Shown piece by piece: positions 25,239 through 35,103 of a DNA stretch of 64,000 nt. This DNA is from Streptomyces sp. NBC_00490 (lineage in GTDB: Bacteria > Actinomycetota > Actinomycetes > Streptomycetales > Streptomycetaceae), in the NCBI RefSeq assembly GCF_036013645.1, contig NZ_CP107869.1:3286001-3350000 (forward strand), in the 5' to 3' direction. The notes below the pieces were generated by a model that saw only the letters and a list, made by a program, of their open reading frames with translations, did not search any database and had not been told where the DNA came from. Each line of letters starts with the position of its first letter. Position 1 is the first letter of the stretch. Position numbers and translations under genes: made by a program.

Positions 25239-27294
25239 GCTGCGGCGCTTCGGACGGGGGAAGCTGCCGCGGGCCGCGCTGGTCGCGCTGCTGGTGCTGC
25301 CCTTGCTCTACGGCGCCCTGTACCTGTGGTCGTTCTGGGATCCGTACGGCCGGCTGGACCGCATCCCCGTGGCGCTCGTGAACGACGACAAGGGGGCGAG
25401 CGCCGACGGGAAGAAGCTCGCGGCGGGCGACGACATCACCCGGGGGCTGCACGACAGCGACGTCTTCGAGTGGCATGAGGTGAGCGCAGCCGAGGCACGC
25501 GCGGGCGTGGAGGACGGCACGTACTACCTGTCGCTGACCGTGCCGACCGACTTCAGCGCGCGGATCGCGTCCAGCGCGGGCGACTCCCCCGAGACGGGAG
25601 CCCTCCAGGTGCGGACCAACGACGCGAACAACTACATCGTCGGGCAGATCTCGCGCACGGTCTTCAGCGAGGTGCGCCAGGCCGCGTCCACCAAGGCGTC
25701 ACGGTCCTTCCTGGACCGGATCTTCATCTCGTTCTCCGACATCCACGGCGCGACGGTCAAGGCCGCCAAGGGCGCCGACAAGCTCGAAGGCGGGCTCGGA
25801 AAGGCCGAGAAGGGGTCCAAGGACCTCGCCGACGGGCTGAAGGACGCCAAGAGCGGCAGCGGCAAGCTGGCCAAGGGGCTCAACAAGCTCGACAAGGGCG
25901 CGGGCGACCTGGAGGACGGTTCGCAGCAGGTCGCGGAGGGCACCCAGACGCTCGCCGACAAGGTCAACGGGGTCGCGGCGAAGGCGGGCCCGTTCCTGGA
26001 GGACAACGAGAAGACCATCGGTGACACCGCCCAGCTCGTCGCAGACTCCAGCAAGGCGATCCGCAAGCACCTGGACACCCTGGTGACGACGGCCCCCGTC
26101 GCCGCCAAGGGCGCCCGCACGGCCTCCGACACACTGGAGGAGATCCACCGGACGCGCTGCGAGAAGGCCGTACTGCCCGACGCGGCCTGCGCCGACCTGG
26201 AGAAGGCCAAGGACGCGGCCGCCGACGTGGCGACCATCGCCGACGACCTCAACACCCTCGTGGGCGACCAGGACGGCGACCTGAAGAAGCTCGACAAGAA
26301 CCTGGCGGCCCTGCAGAAGCAGGCCCAGGCGCTCGCCGACCGGGCGCCGCACCTCTCCGAGGACCTCGACGACGCCGTCTCCAAGGTCAACGCGTTGAAC
26401 AAGGGCGCGGGGAAGGTCGCCGCCGGCGCCAAGAAGCTGCACACGGGGCTCGGCACCGCCAGGACCGGTGCCGGTGACCTGGACGAGGGGGTCGGCAAGC
26501 TCAAGACCGGCGCCGCCGACCTGAACGGCGGCATGTACAAGCTGGTCGACGGCTCCGGGAAGCTCTCGGACGGGCTGCACGACGGCGCCGACCGGATCCC
26601 CGACTACGACAAGCGGGACCGCGACGATCGCACCGAGGTCATGGCCGACCCCGTCCAGCTGGTCTCCCGGGACATGCACAAGGCGCCCAACTACGGCACC
26701 GGGTTCGCCCCGTACTTCATCCCGCTGTCCCTGTGGGTGGGCGCGATGGTGGCGTACATGCTGATCGCACCGATGAACCGGCGCGCGCTCGCCGCGGGCG
26801 CCCCCGCCTGGCGGATCGCGCTGGCGGGCTGGCTGCCGGTGGTGGCGGTCGGGGTGCTCCAGACGGTGGCCCTGATGTCGGTGCTGCACTGGGCGGTCGG
26901 CCTGCAGATGGTGCGGGCGGCCGGCACGGTGGGCTTCCTGTTCCTGGTGACGGCGTGCTTCGCGGCGATCGTGCAGTGGCTGAACGCCCGCTTCGGGGCG
27001 GCGGGGCGGATCCTCGTCCTCGCCTTCCTGATGCTCCAGCTGACGTCCGCGGGCGGCACGTATCCCGTGCAGACCAGCCCGGGCTTCTTCAACGCGCTCC
27101 ACCCCTTCCTGCCGATGAGCTACGTCGTCGACGCGCTCCGCAGGCTGATCTCGGGCGGTGGTCTCGGTCCGGTCTGGCACGCGTGCGTGGTACTCGTCGC
27201 CTTCACCGCGGGCGCGCTCGCGCTGACCGCGCTGTCGGCCCGCCGCCGCCAGGTGTGGACGCTCGACCGGCTGCACCCGGAGCTGAGCCTGTGA
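25210..27294 (+). CDS. YhgE/Pip family membrane protein
   Basis: This 694-residue protein is of the phage-infection-protein/ABC-2-like family. One N-terminal transmembrane helix (ALVALLVLPLLYGALYLWSFWDPYGRLD with the family IPVALVNDDKGA) is followed by a long extracytoplasmic domain. That domain has many short XG repeats, for example ADKLEGGLGKAEKGSKDLADGL and KLKTGAADLNGGMYKLVDGSGKLSDGL. The C-terminal third has five more membrane helices (from LSLWVGAMVAYMLI to ALALTALSARRR). Relatives are linked to type VII secretion or drug export, but no function is proven. It overlaps the genes on both sides. Confidence 0.93.
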   Translation: MRSPRLAALELRRFGRGKLPRAALVALLVLPLLYGALYLWSFWDPYGRLDRIPVALVNDDKGASADGKKLAAGDDITRGLHDSDVFEWHEVSAAEARAGVEDGTYYLSLTVPTDFSARIASSAGDSPETGALQVRTNDANNYIVGQISRTVFSEVRQAASTKASRSFLDRIFISFSDIHGATVKAAKGADKLEGGLGKAEKGSKDLADGLKDAKSGSGKLAKGLNKLDKGAGDLEDGSQQVAEGTQTLADKVNGVAAKAGPFLEDNEKTIGDTAQLVADSSKAIRKHLDTLVTTAPVAAKGARTASDTLEEIHRTRCEKAVLPDAACADLEKAKDAAADVATIADDLNTLVGDQDGDLKKLDKNLAALQKQAQALADRAPHLSEDLDDAVSKVNALNKGAGKVAAGAKKLHTGLGTARTGAGDLDEGVGKLKTGAADLNGGMYKLVDGSGKLSDGLHDGADRIPDYDKRDRDDRTEVMADPVQLVSRDMHKAPNYGTGFAPYFIPLSLWVGAMVAYMLIAPMNRRALAAGAPAWRIALAGWLPVVAVGVLQTVALMSVLHWAVGLQMVRAAGTVGFLFLVTACFAAIVQWLNARFGAAGRILVLAFLMLQLTSAGGTYPVQTSPGFFNALHPFLPMSYVVDALRRLISGGGLGPVWHACVVLVAFTAGALALTALSARRRQVWTLDRLHPELSL

Positions 27295-27956
27295 CCTCGA
27301 CGACCGCCGGATCCCCGGTTGCTGTGAGAATCGGGACCATGGAAAGCAGCAGCGGCAGCACGCGCCGCGAGGCCACCCGGCAGAAGCTCTACGAGGCGGC
27401 CGTCACACTCATCGCGGAGCAGGGCTTCTCCGCCACCACCGTCGACGAGATCGCCGAGCGGGCCGGGGTGGCGAAGGGCACGGTCTACTACAACTTCGCG
27501 AGCAAGTCCGTCCTCTTCGAGGAGCTGCTGCGGCACGGTGTGGGACTGCTCACCGCCTCCCTGCGGGAGGCCGCGGAGCGGACGGCTCGGGAGGGCGGCA
27601 GCAAGACGGACGCCCTGGACGCGATGATCCGGGCCGGCCTGGTCTTCATCGACCGCTATCCGGCCTTCACCCAGCTGTACGTGGCCGAGCTCTGGCGCAC
27701 CAACCGGGCCTGGCAGTCCACGCTCCTGGTGGTCCGTCAGCAGGCGGTGGCGGTCGTCGAGGACGTCCTGCGCGAGGGCATCGCGAACGGCGAGTTCCAC
27801 GAGGCGATCGATGTCTCGCTGACCGCGTCCGCCCTGGTCGGCATGGTGCTGGTGGCGGCCCTGGACTGGAAGGCGTTCCAGGCGGAGCGCTCCCTGGACG
27901 ATGTGCACTCGGCGCTGTCACGGCTGCTGCAGGGACGGGTGAGCGGCCGGGGCTGA
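27291..27956 (+). CDS. TetR/AcrR family transcriptional regulator
   Basis: The N-terminal HTH (ATRQKLYEAAVTLIAEQGFSATTVDEIAERAGVAKGTVYYNFASKSVLFEEL) is a textbook TetR domain. The C-terminal part (about 130 residues) is ligand binding. GTG at 27291 overlaps the YhgE stop (GTGA) with GGAG 8 bases before it. An ATG at 27339 would give 205 aa. It probably represses the operon through the operator at 24436-24449. The ligand is unknown. Confidence 0.92.
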   Translation: MTSTTAGSPVAVRIGTMESSSGSTRREATRQKLYEAAVTLIAEQGFSATTVDEIAERAGVAKGTVYYNFASKSVLFEELLRHGVGLLTASLREAAERTAREGGSKTDALDAMIRAGLVFIDRYPAFTQLYVAELWRTNRAWQSTLLVVRQQAVAVVEDVLREGIANGEFHEAIDVSLTASALVGMVLVAALDWKAFQAERSLDDVHSALSRLLQGRVSGRG

Positions 27957-27984
27957 GCCGGCGGTACGCGCGCGTGGACAGACG

Positions 27985-28040
27985 AAAGCGCCGGTCCGCT
28001 GTGGCCGCGTCCCCCGCGGGCCACCTCGAACCGGCGCCTT
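27985..28040 (+). terminator. Putative terminator of the ABC-like/YhgE/TetR operon
   Basis: GCGCCGGT (27988-27995) pairs with ACCGGCGC (28030-28037) and an inner GTGGCC (28001-28006) with GGCCAC (28019-28024). The outer arms are followed by CTTCTCG. It starts 28 bases after the TetR stop. Confidence 0.5.
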
Positions 28041-28244
28041 CTCGTGCTCCCCCGATTTCCCCCGTCGGGCCCCCCGTTCGGTCGTTCCCCGGGCCCCCGT
28101 GCCTCGCTCCCGCCGACCTCCGCCGGCGGAAGGAGCGGATCCGGGGCGGCTCCGCTCCGGCGCCCCGTGTCGCCGGTGCCGAGCCGTTCCCCTTCTCCGT
28201 GCTCCCACTCTCTCGTCCGCGCAGGTCGGCCCCCATCCGCGCGC

Positions 28245-28291
28245 GTACTCATCTCGCCCCCTGAGTACGGATACTCACACCTGCGTACTCA
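28245..28291. repeat. Four TACTCA repeats, two as an inverted pair
   Basis: TACTCA occurs at 28246-28251, 28272-28277 and 28286-28291, and its complement TGAGTA at 28262-28267. The middle pair forms TGAGTA-CGGA-TACTCA. They end about 30 bases before the -10 of DUF4126 and look like operator half-sites. Confidence 0.5.
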
Positions 28292-28332
28292 GGCCCACCT
28301 CACTCCGTTGCCGAGTGGTTACGATCGCCTCC

Positions 28333-28950
28333 GTGTCGGTACTCCCTCTCGTCTTCACCAGCGGCTGGGCCAGCGGAATCAACGCGTACGCCGTCGTGCT
28401 GCTGCTCGGCCTCTTCGGCGCGACCGGGCTGAGCGACGACGTCCCCGAGACGCTCCAGCGCCCCGAGGTCCTCATCACCGCCGGCGTGCTGTTCCTGTGC
28501 GAGGCGGTCGCGGACAAGATCCCGTACGTCGACTCGGCGTGGGACTCGGTCCACACGCTGATCCGCCCTGCCGCGGGCGCCTGGATCGGTGCGGTGCTCG
28601 CCGGGCAGAGCGGTTCGCTCAACGACGCCGTCGCGGGTGTGGTCGGCGGTTCGACGGCGCTGGCCAGCCATGCCGTCAAGGCGGGGACGCGGATGGCGGT
28701 CAACTCCTCGCCCGAGCCGTTCAGCAACGTGATCGTGAGCCTGGCCGAGGATCTCGGGGTCGCCGGGATCGTCACCTTCGCCATATTCCACCCGGTGGCG
28801 GCGGCGAGCATCGCGGCCGTACTGCTGGTCGGCGGCCTGGTGATACTCGTCTTCCTGATCTCCCGGATCCGCCGGTTCCTGCGCCGCCGGGCGCAACGCC
28901 GCGAGGAGAGACGGCTCGCGGGGCGGACGGGGCATCCACCGGGCTGGTGA
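28333..28950 (+). CDS. DUF4126 membrane protein
   Basis: This 205-residue integral membrane protein matches DUF4126. The N-terminus is the family's LPLVFTSGWASGINAYAVVLLLGLFG. It continues with VPETLQRPEVLITAGVLFLCEAVADKIPYVDSAWDSVHTLIRP and a Gly/Ala-rich helical region. A basic cytoplasmic tail rich in Arg ends it. GTG at 28333 is chosen because TACGAT ends 7 bases before it, the pattern of a leaderless message; GTG 28315 is an alternative. Function is unknown. Confidence 0.85.
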   Translation: MSVLPLVFTSGWASGINAYAVVLLLGLFGATGLSDDVPETLQRPEVLITAGVLFLCEAVADKIPYVDSAWDSVHTLIRPAAGAWIGAVLAGQSGSLNDAVAGVVGGSTALASHAVKAGTRMAVNSSPEPFSNVIVSLAEDLGVAGIVTFAIFHPVAAASIAAVLLVGGLVILVFLISRIRRFLRRRAQRREERRLAGRTGHPPGW

Positions 28951-29016
28951 CCCCCGGCGGTCCTCCGAGGGCGCCCGCGGCCGGGGCTGTCAGTGGTGGC
29001 CGATAAAGTCGCGGGC

Positions 29017-30531
29017 ATGGCACGGATTGCGGTGATCGGCGCCGGGATGGGCGCGATGGCGACCGCTGCCCGGCTGGCCGTCGCGGGCCACCGGGTGGCG
29101 GTGTACGAGCGTACGGAGACGTACGGCGGTGCGGTGCGCCGCCTCGAGCGCGACGGCTTCGCCTTCGACACCGGACCGGGGCTGCTCACCCTTCCCGCGG
29201 TCTACCGCGATCTGTTCGTCAAGACCGGCAAGGAGCCGCTGGAGTCGGTCGTCGAGCTGGTCCAGGTCGACCCGTCCACGCGGCACGTCTTCGCGGACGG
29301 CACGGAGGTCAGTCTGCCGAACGCCTCCCGTGCGGGTGTCGTCTCGGCGCTGGACGAGGCGCTCGGCTCCGACGCGGGCGCCCGCTGGGGCGACTTCCTG
29401 GTCCGGGCCCGCGAGGCCTGGGACCGCACCCGCAGACCGCTCCTGGAGGAGCCGCTCTGGCCGAACTGGTCGGTGCTGGCCGACCGCGAGCCCTATCCGT
29501 CGGTCCCCCACAAGAAGCTGCTCCGCACCCGCCGGGCCGGCACGCTCGCCGAGGTCGGCGCCTGGGAACTGCGTGACCCGAGGCTCGTCGCCCTGTTGGA
29601 GAGCCACGCCCTCGCGTACGGCCTGGACCCGCGCGTCGCCCCGGCGAGCGCGGCGGTGCTGCCGTACATGGAGCACGCCTTCGGCACCTGGTATGTCCGC
29701 GGCGGCATACGGGAGTTGGCGCGCGCGGTGTACGAGCGGTGTGTGGCGCGCAGGGTGGAGTTCCACTTCGGTGCCGAGGTCACCGGGGTGCTGGAGAAGG
29801 ACGGCCGGGCGGCGGGACTCGAACTGGCCGACGGGGCGGTGGTGGAGGCGGACTTCGTCGTCGCCGGTGTCGCACCCGATGTGCTGAGCCGCTGTGTGCG
29901 GGGCACCGCGGTGCGGGAGGCCGGTGCGGTTCCTCCGCAGCGCGGGCTGCCGAGCCGTTTGACGGTGCTGCTGGCGCTGCGCGGCGGGCGCCCGGAGGGG
30001 GCGGCGCACCGGACGGTCGTGCACGCGGCGGACCGGGAGCGGGAGCTGGACCTGCTGTTCGGCGCGTCCTGGGGGCTCGACGCACGCCCCACGCTCACCG
30101 TGCTGCGCCCCGACGACCCGGGTGTGGTCCCGGGCCCGGACCAGGAGGCGATCACCCTCACCGCCACCGTGCCCGCCGACGCCGGCCGGGAGCGGCCGGT
30201 ATCCGAGGTCTTCGACGATCACGCGGACTCGTTGATCACCGCCGCCGAGCGTGCCGTACCGGATCTGCGCGAGCGCCTTCTGTGGCACGAGGTGCGGGTC
30301 CCGGCCGACATCGCGGTGGCGACCGGCGCGGAGGGAGGCGCGGTTCCCGCCCCGGCTCTCGCCGCGGCCGGAGGCCGCCTGCTGCACCCAGCGAACACCA
30401 CGGGGCTGCCCGGTCTGTTCACCGTGGGCGGCTGGTCCCACCCGGGCGGCGGCCTGCCGCACGCCGGCATGTCGGGCGCGCTGGTGGCGGGGCTGATCGT
30501 GGAGGGTCCGGAGTTCCGGGGCTCGCGGTGA
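29017..30531 (+). CDS. CrtI/phytoene-desaturase-like FAD oxidoreductase
   Basis: This 504-residue protein has the dinucleotide-binding motif IAVIGAGMGAMATAARLAVAGHRVAVYER and the CrtI-type continuation TYGGAVRRLERDGFAFDTGPGLLTLP. The C-terminal FAD motif is GLFTVGGWSHPGGGLPHAGMSGALVAGLI. These are hallmarks of phytoene desaturase-type amine oxidases. No carotenoid biosynthesis gene is nearby, so the substrate is open. ATG at 29017 is preceded at 7 bases by TAAAGT (29004-29009), suggesting a leaderless transcript. It converges on the next gene with 7 bases between the stops. Confidence 0.87.
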   Translation: MARIAVIGAGMGAMATAARLAVAGHRVAVYERTETYGGAVRRLERDGFAFDTGPGLLTLPAVYRDLFVKTGKEPLESVVELVQVDPSTRHVFADGTEVSLPNASRAGVVSALDEALGSDAGARWGDFLVRAREAWDRTRRPLLEEPLWPNWSVLADREPYPSVPHKKLLRTRRAGTLAEVGAWELRDPRLVALLESHALAYGLDPRVAPASAAVLPYMEHAFGTWYVRGGIRELARAVYERCVARRVEFHFGAEVTGVLEKDGRAAGLELADGAVVEADFVVAGVAPDVLSRCVRGTAVREAGAVPPQRGLPSRLTVLLALRGGRPEGAAHRTVVHAADRERELDLLFGASWGLDARPTLTVLRPDDPGVVPGPDQEAITLTATVPADAGRERPVSEVFDDHADSLITAAERAVPDLRERLLWHEVRVPADIAVATGAEGGAVPAPALAAAGGRLLHPANTTGLPGLFTVGGWSHPGGGLPHAGMSGALVAGLIVEGPEFRGSR

Positions 30532-30538
30532 CCGCTGG

Positions 30539-31483
30539 TCAGAAGCGGTACTGCTCGTCGTAGCCGTTGTTCTGCTGGCCGTTGTTCTGCTGGCCGTCGC
30601 CCTGGTAGGGGTACTGCTGCTCCTGCGGGAGTTCGCCGCCGTAGGTCTCGTCGGTGCGCTGCTGCGGGACCCACACACCGCCGGCCGGGGTCTCGCCGTA
30701 GGTGGGGTTGCCGTACTGGTCCTGGCCGTAGGCCTGCTGGCCGTACTGCTGCTGGCCGCCGTAGGAGGTGTCGTAGCCGCCGTAGGTCTGGGTGCCGATG
30801 TACGGGTCGGAGTAGGCGGCGTACTGCTGCTGTCCGGCCATGTCGTAGCCGTACTGCTGCTGGTCGTAGCCGGTGTAGCCGTCGTAGCCGTAGTTCTGGT
30901 CGGCGCCCTGGGCGGCCGTCGCGTACTGGTCCTGGGTCTGTCCCTGACCGGCGTACGTGCCGTCGTTGTTGTATATGCCGTAGGAGCCGGTGTCGTCGGG
31001 CATCGGCTGCGGCTCGTAGACCTCGGCGGCCGCGGGACGGGCGGGCGTGAAGACGTCGTCGCGGTCGTAGTCGTCCTGGCCGTAACCGGACGCGCTCGGG
31101 ACGTAGTTGCCCTCGTCGCCGTAGGCGGCGTCCGTCGCCTCGAGGTCGGAGACCTCCAGGGTCGGCTCGTCACGGCCGCGTTCGCGGCGGCCGCCGCGCT
31201 TGCCGCCGACCAGGCCGCCCAGGGCCTCCGGCGGATTGACCGCCCAGCCCTGCTCGAAGCCGCGGCGGAAGGAGAGGGTGACGTAGGTCTGGCCGACCGC
31301 GAAGGCGATGGCGCCCAGTCCGATGACGATCACCGACGGGATGAGCACACCGAGTACGACGCCCACGAAGCCGGCGAAGGCGAGCAGTCGCCAGCGGAGC
31401 CGCGCCTTGTACTGCAGCAGCACCTCGCCCAGCAACCACAGCGCGACGATTCCGAACGCGATGTAGAGGACCGTCCAGCCCAT
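30539..31483 (-). CDS. Membrane protein with Tyr/Gln/Gly-rich C-terminal tail
   Basis: This 314-residue protein has one or two N-terminal hydrophobic stretches (VLYIAFGIVALWLLGEVLL and LLAFAGFVGVVLGVLIPSVIVIGLGAIAFAVG). A basic link (GGLVGGKRGGRRERGR) follows, then about 180 residues of low complexity dominated by Tyr, Gln, Gly, Asp and Asn, such as GQQQYGQQAYGQDQYG. The composition is prion-like. The topology suggests the tail lies in the cytoplasm, but this is inferred. I do not recognise a function. Similar proteins are conserved at this place in streptomycetes from memory. Confidence 0.75.
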   Translation of the reverse strand: MGWTVLYIAFGIVALWLLGEVLLQYKARLRWRLLAFAGFVGVVLGVLIPSVIVIGLGAIAFAVGQTYVTLSFRRGFEQGWAVNPPEALGGLVGGKRGGRRERGRDEPTLEVSDLEATDAAYGDEGNYVPSASGYGQDDYDRDDVFTPARPAAAEVYEPQPMPDDTGSYGIYNNDGTYAGQGQTQDQYATAAQGADQNYGYDGYTGYDQQQYGYDMAGQQQYAAYSDPYIGTQTYGGYDTSYGGQQQYGQQAYGQDQYGNPTYGETPAGGVWVPQQRTDETYGGELPQEQQYPYQGDGQQNNGQQNNGYDEQYRF

Positions 31484-31539
31484 GTACGCCCCTCTCCCAG
31501 TGACCGCTACGCAGTGTGTCGTATATCCGTGCGGCCGGT

Positions 31540-32472
<933 letters not shown>

Positions 32473-32561
32473 TTAGCCAGGGGGCAGCGGTCACCCAACC
32501 GGATCCGGGAAATTTGCCCGGTTTGTCGACTTGTTGTCCACCCTTCGGACACCGGGGCCCG

Positions 32562-33242
32562 TCACGCCGGGTCCCTGAGCCTCTTCGCGAACTCCGCCGC
32601 GGCCGCTCCCGGGTCGTCCGCGTCCGTGACGGCCCGTACGACGACGACCCGGCGGGCGCCCGCCTCCAGCACCTGGTCGAGGTTGGCGAGGTCGATGCCG
32701 CCGATGGCGAACCAGGGGCGGTCGGTGCCGAGGGAAGCGGTGTACCGGACCAGGTCGAGGCCGGGTGCGTGGCGGCCGGGCTTGGTCGGGGTCGGCCAGC
32801 ACGGGCCGGTGCAGAAGTAGTCCACGCCGTCCTGGACGGCGGCCGCGGCGGCCTCGGCCTCGGAGTGCGTGGAGCGGCCGACGAGGATGTCGTCGCCGAG
32901 GATCGCGCGGGCCGCGGGGACCGGGAGGTCACCCTGGCCGAGGTGCAGGACGGCGGGCGGCCAGGGATGGGCGGCCCGGACCGCGTGCGCCACGTCGGCG
33001 CGGTCGTTCACCGAGAGGACCTTGCCGTACCTGTGGCACTTGTCGGCGAACAGCTCCAGCCAGGCCAGTTCCTCGTCCGCCTCCAGGGTCTTGTCGCGGA
33101 GCTGGATGAAGTCGACGCCGTTCGCCAGGACCGCGTCCAGGAACTCGGACAGGTCGCCCTGCTTCTTGCGGGCGTCCGTGCAGAGATAGAGCCGGGCGTC
33201 GGCCAGCCGGGCGCGGGCGTCGGTGTCGGACGTGACGGGCAT
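32562..33242 (-). CDS. thiE: Thiamine-phosphate synthase ThiE
   Basis: ThiE couples HMP-pyrophosphate and thiazole phosphate to thiamine phosphate. The 226-residue TIM barrel has [58 protein letters not shown], and [14 protein letters not shown]. These are the pyrophosphate and pyrimidine sites. ATG at 33242 has GGGGGA upstream. The remaining thiazole genes thiOSG lie about 2.4 kb away under a TPP riboswitch, and thiE itself shows no riboswitch. Confidence 0.96.
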   Translation of the reverse strand: MPVTSDTDARARLADARLYLCTDARKKQGDLSEFLDAVLANGVDFIQLRDKTLEADEELAWLELFADKCHRYGKVLSVNDRADVAHAVRAAHPWPPAVLHLGQGDLPVPAARAILGDDILVGRSTHSEAEAAAAAVQDGVDYFCTGPCWPTPTKPGRHAPGLDLVRYTASLGTDRPWFAIGGIDLANLDQVLEAGARRVVVVRAVTDADDPGAAAAEFAKRLRDPA

Positions 33243-33442
33243 GGGTGTCCCCCGATGTCGGTGCGTACGGGCCGCGGGCCGGTGCGGTCGACCTGGGCGG
33301 GCCGGGCGTAGTGAACCACAGGGACGGCTCCCGGCCCATGCCCGGGCCTCAGGTGCGACGGGCGGGTCCGCCCCACGTCCTGGCGACGAACCCGCAGGTC
33401 ATCGTCGCCAGGTGTGGGACACGTCCGGTCGGCCGTACCGGG

Positions 33443-33814
33443 TCAGACGGCGAGCGCCTGGGCCCTGCGCTTCACCTCCGTGCCGCGGTTCTCGCTCAGC
33501 GCCTGGGCGGGGGTCCCGGGCAGGCTGTCGTCGGGGGTGAAGAGCCACTCCAGCATCTCTTCGTCGGAGAAGCCGTCGTCCCTCAGAAGCGTCAGGGTCC
33601 CGGCGAGGCCCTTGACGACCTTCTGCTCGACCCCGTCGATGAAGGCGGCGGGGACGTGCAGTGCGCGGTTCTCACCACGGCGTACGGCGATGAGCTGGCC
33701 GTCCTTGACCAGCTGGCGCGCACGCGTCACCTCGACATCGAGGATTTCCGCGATGTCGGGGAGGGTGAGCCAGGCGGGGACGAGAGCATCGATCTTTGCG
33801 TCAATCTCGGTCAC
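33443..33814 (-). CDS. Rv2175c-family DNA-binding protein
   Basis: This 123-residue protein is of the Rv2175c family. A winged HTH-like N-terminus (LTLPDIAEILDVEVTRARQLVKDGQLIAVRRGENRALHVPAAFI) is followed by the family C-terminal domain (GTLTLLRDDGFSDEEMLEWLFTPDDSLPGTPAQAL). GTG at 33814 is chosen. A longer open frame upstream belongs to the wrong reading frame of the next gene. In M. tuberculosis Rv2175c is phosphorylated by the adjacent kinase PknL; here a PASTA kinase lies 4 kb away, which supports a conserved functional link. Confidence 0.9.
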   Translation of the reverse strand: MTEIDAKIDALVPAWLTLPDIAEILDVEVTRARQLVKDGQLIAVRRGENRALHVPAAFIDGVEQKVVKGLAGTLTLLRDDGFSDEEMLEWLFTPDDSLPGTPAQALSENRGTEVKRRAQALAV

Positions 33815-33879
33815 GGCATCAAGCCTGCCATCCCGCACTGACAGTCGGAAGCCAGACCCCCGCGACCTGGGCTTTCGGA

Positions 33880-35097
33880 CTACGCCGTGGCCGCCTTCAA
33901 CGGCCTCGCCGGGTCCGCCAGCAGCTCCGGGTCCAGCTCCGGCCCCGCCTCGATCAGCCGCCGCCCCTGTGCCAGGTCCCGGGGCCGGCCCACCGCCAGC
34001 AGGGCGATGAGGCGGTTCTCGCGCAGCCAGCAGACCGTCCAGGCCGGTCCGGACGGGTCGCCGCGCCACAGGACCGTGTCGGCGGAGGTGTGGTGGCCGA
34101 CGTACTGGACGAAGCGGCCGAACTGCTCGGACCAGAAGTACGGCACGGGGTCGTAGACCGCGGGCGTCTCGCCGATGATGTTGGCCGCCACCGCGCGCGG
34201 ACCCTGGAGGGCGTTGTCCCAGTGGTGGACCAGCAGCCGCTCGCCGTACCGTCCCGAGGGGAAGGACGCGCAGTCGCCGACCGCGTAGACGTCCGGCGCG
34301 GAGGTGCGCAGGTGGTCGTCGGCCACCACCTCGCCGTGCGCGCCGAGCTCGATGCCCGACCCGGCCAGCCAGAGCGTGGCGGGACGGGCGCCGATGCCGA
34401 CCACGACGGCGTCCGCGGGCAGCCGGGTGCCGTCGTCCAGGAGGACCTCGCCGGGCCGCACCCGCTCCACGCGCGCGTGGGTGCGCAGCACGGCACCGGC
34501 GTCGGCGTACCAGGACGACATCGGCGCGGCCACCTCCGCGGGCAGCGCCCCCGCGAGCGGCCGCTCGGCGGCCTCCACGACCGTCACCGCGCAGCCCGCC
34601 TCGCGCGCGGCGGTGGCGAACTCGGCGCCGATCCAACCCGCGCCGACCACCACGATGTCGTGCTGCCGGGCGAGTACGGGCCGCAGCCGCTCGGCGTCGT
34701 CCAGGGTGCGCAGCAGATGCACGCCGGGGACGCCCTCCGCGCCGGGCAGCCGGATCGGTTCGGCACCGGTGGCGAGGACCAGGACGTCGTACGGCACGGG
34801 CCCGCACTCGGTGTCCAGTTCGTGCTCGGCGGGGCGGACGCCCAGCACCTCGCGGCCCAGCTCCAGTTGGATGCCGAGCGCCTCGAAGTCGACGTCGAAG
34901 GCGGAACCCTCGGCCTTGCCGAGCAGTACGGCCTTCGACAGCGGCGGCCGGTCGTACGGCTGATGCGGCTCCGCGCCGATCAGGGTCACGGTGCCGGTGA
35001 AACCCTGTTCGCGCAGGGCCACCGCGGTCTGTACGCCGGCCATGCCCGCGCCGACCACGACCACGCGCCGCTGAGACTGCTCCGTCTGCTCGCTCAC
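33880..35097 (-). CDS. Ferredoxin-reductase-like NAD(P)/FAD oxidoreductase
   Basis: This 405-residue pyridine nucleotide-disulfide oxidoreductase is of the ferredoxin/rubredoxin reductase type. The FAD site is RVVVVGAGMAGVQTAVALREQGF, the NAD(P) site IVVVGAGWIGAEFATAAREAGC, and the second FAD motif VYAVGDCASF. A C-terminal reductase domain (QLH-type, here VHHWDNALQGPRAVAANIIG and FWSEQFGRFVQYVGH) ends it. No redox-active CxxC is present. GTG at 35097 lies 6 bases after TATGGT, so the transcript is probably leaderless. No ferredoxin gene is adjacent. Confidence 0.88.
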   Translation of the reverse strand: MSEQTEQSQRRVVVVGAGMAGVQTAVALREQGFTGTVTLIGAEPHQPYDRPPLSKAVLLGKAEGSAFDVDFEALGIQLELGREVLGVRPAEHELDTECGPVPYDVLVLATGAEPIRLPGAEGVPGVHLLRTLDDAERLRPVLARQHDIVVVGAGWIGAEFATAAREAGCAVTVVEAAERPLAGALPAEVAAPMSSWYADAGAVLRTHARVERVRPGEVLLDDGTRLPADAVVVGIGARPATLWLAGSGIELGAHGEVVADDHLRTSAPDVYAVGDCASFPSGRYGERLLVHHWDNALQGPRAVAANIIGETPAVYDPVPYFWSEQFGRFVQYVGHHTSADTVLWRGDPSGPAWTVCWLRENRLIALLAVGRPRDLAQGRRLIEAGPELDPELLADPARPLKAATA

Positions 35098-35103
35098 CGG
35101 ATC

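Larger units (their letters stand above)
27957..28332. other. Intergenic region downstream of TetR
   Basis: This is a 376-base gap without a supported gene. It holds a long stem-loop at 27985-28040, a GC-rich spacer, four TACTCA-type repeats at 28246-28291, and a -10 hexamer TACGAT (28320-28325) before the DUF4126 start. Frames crossing it lack family similarity. Confidence 0.6.

Noticed and set aside
26733..27290. Upstream extension of the TetR frame
   Set aside because: It is an alternative frame inside the YhgE gene; the GTG at 27291 has a ribosome site and overlap.
28099..28332. N-terminal extension of the DUF4126 frame
   Set aside because: The extension is Arg/Pro-rich and unlike the family; the -10 hexamer is 7 bases before GTG 28333.
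33815..34807. Long extension of the Rv2175c-family frame into the flavoprotein gene
   Set aside because: The flavoprotein is clearly coded in a different frame there.
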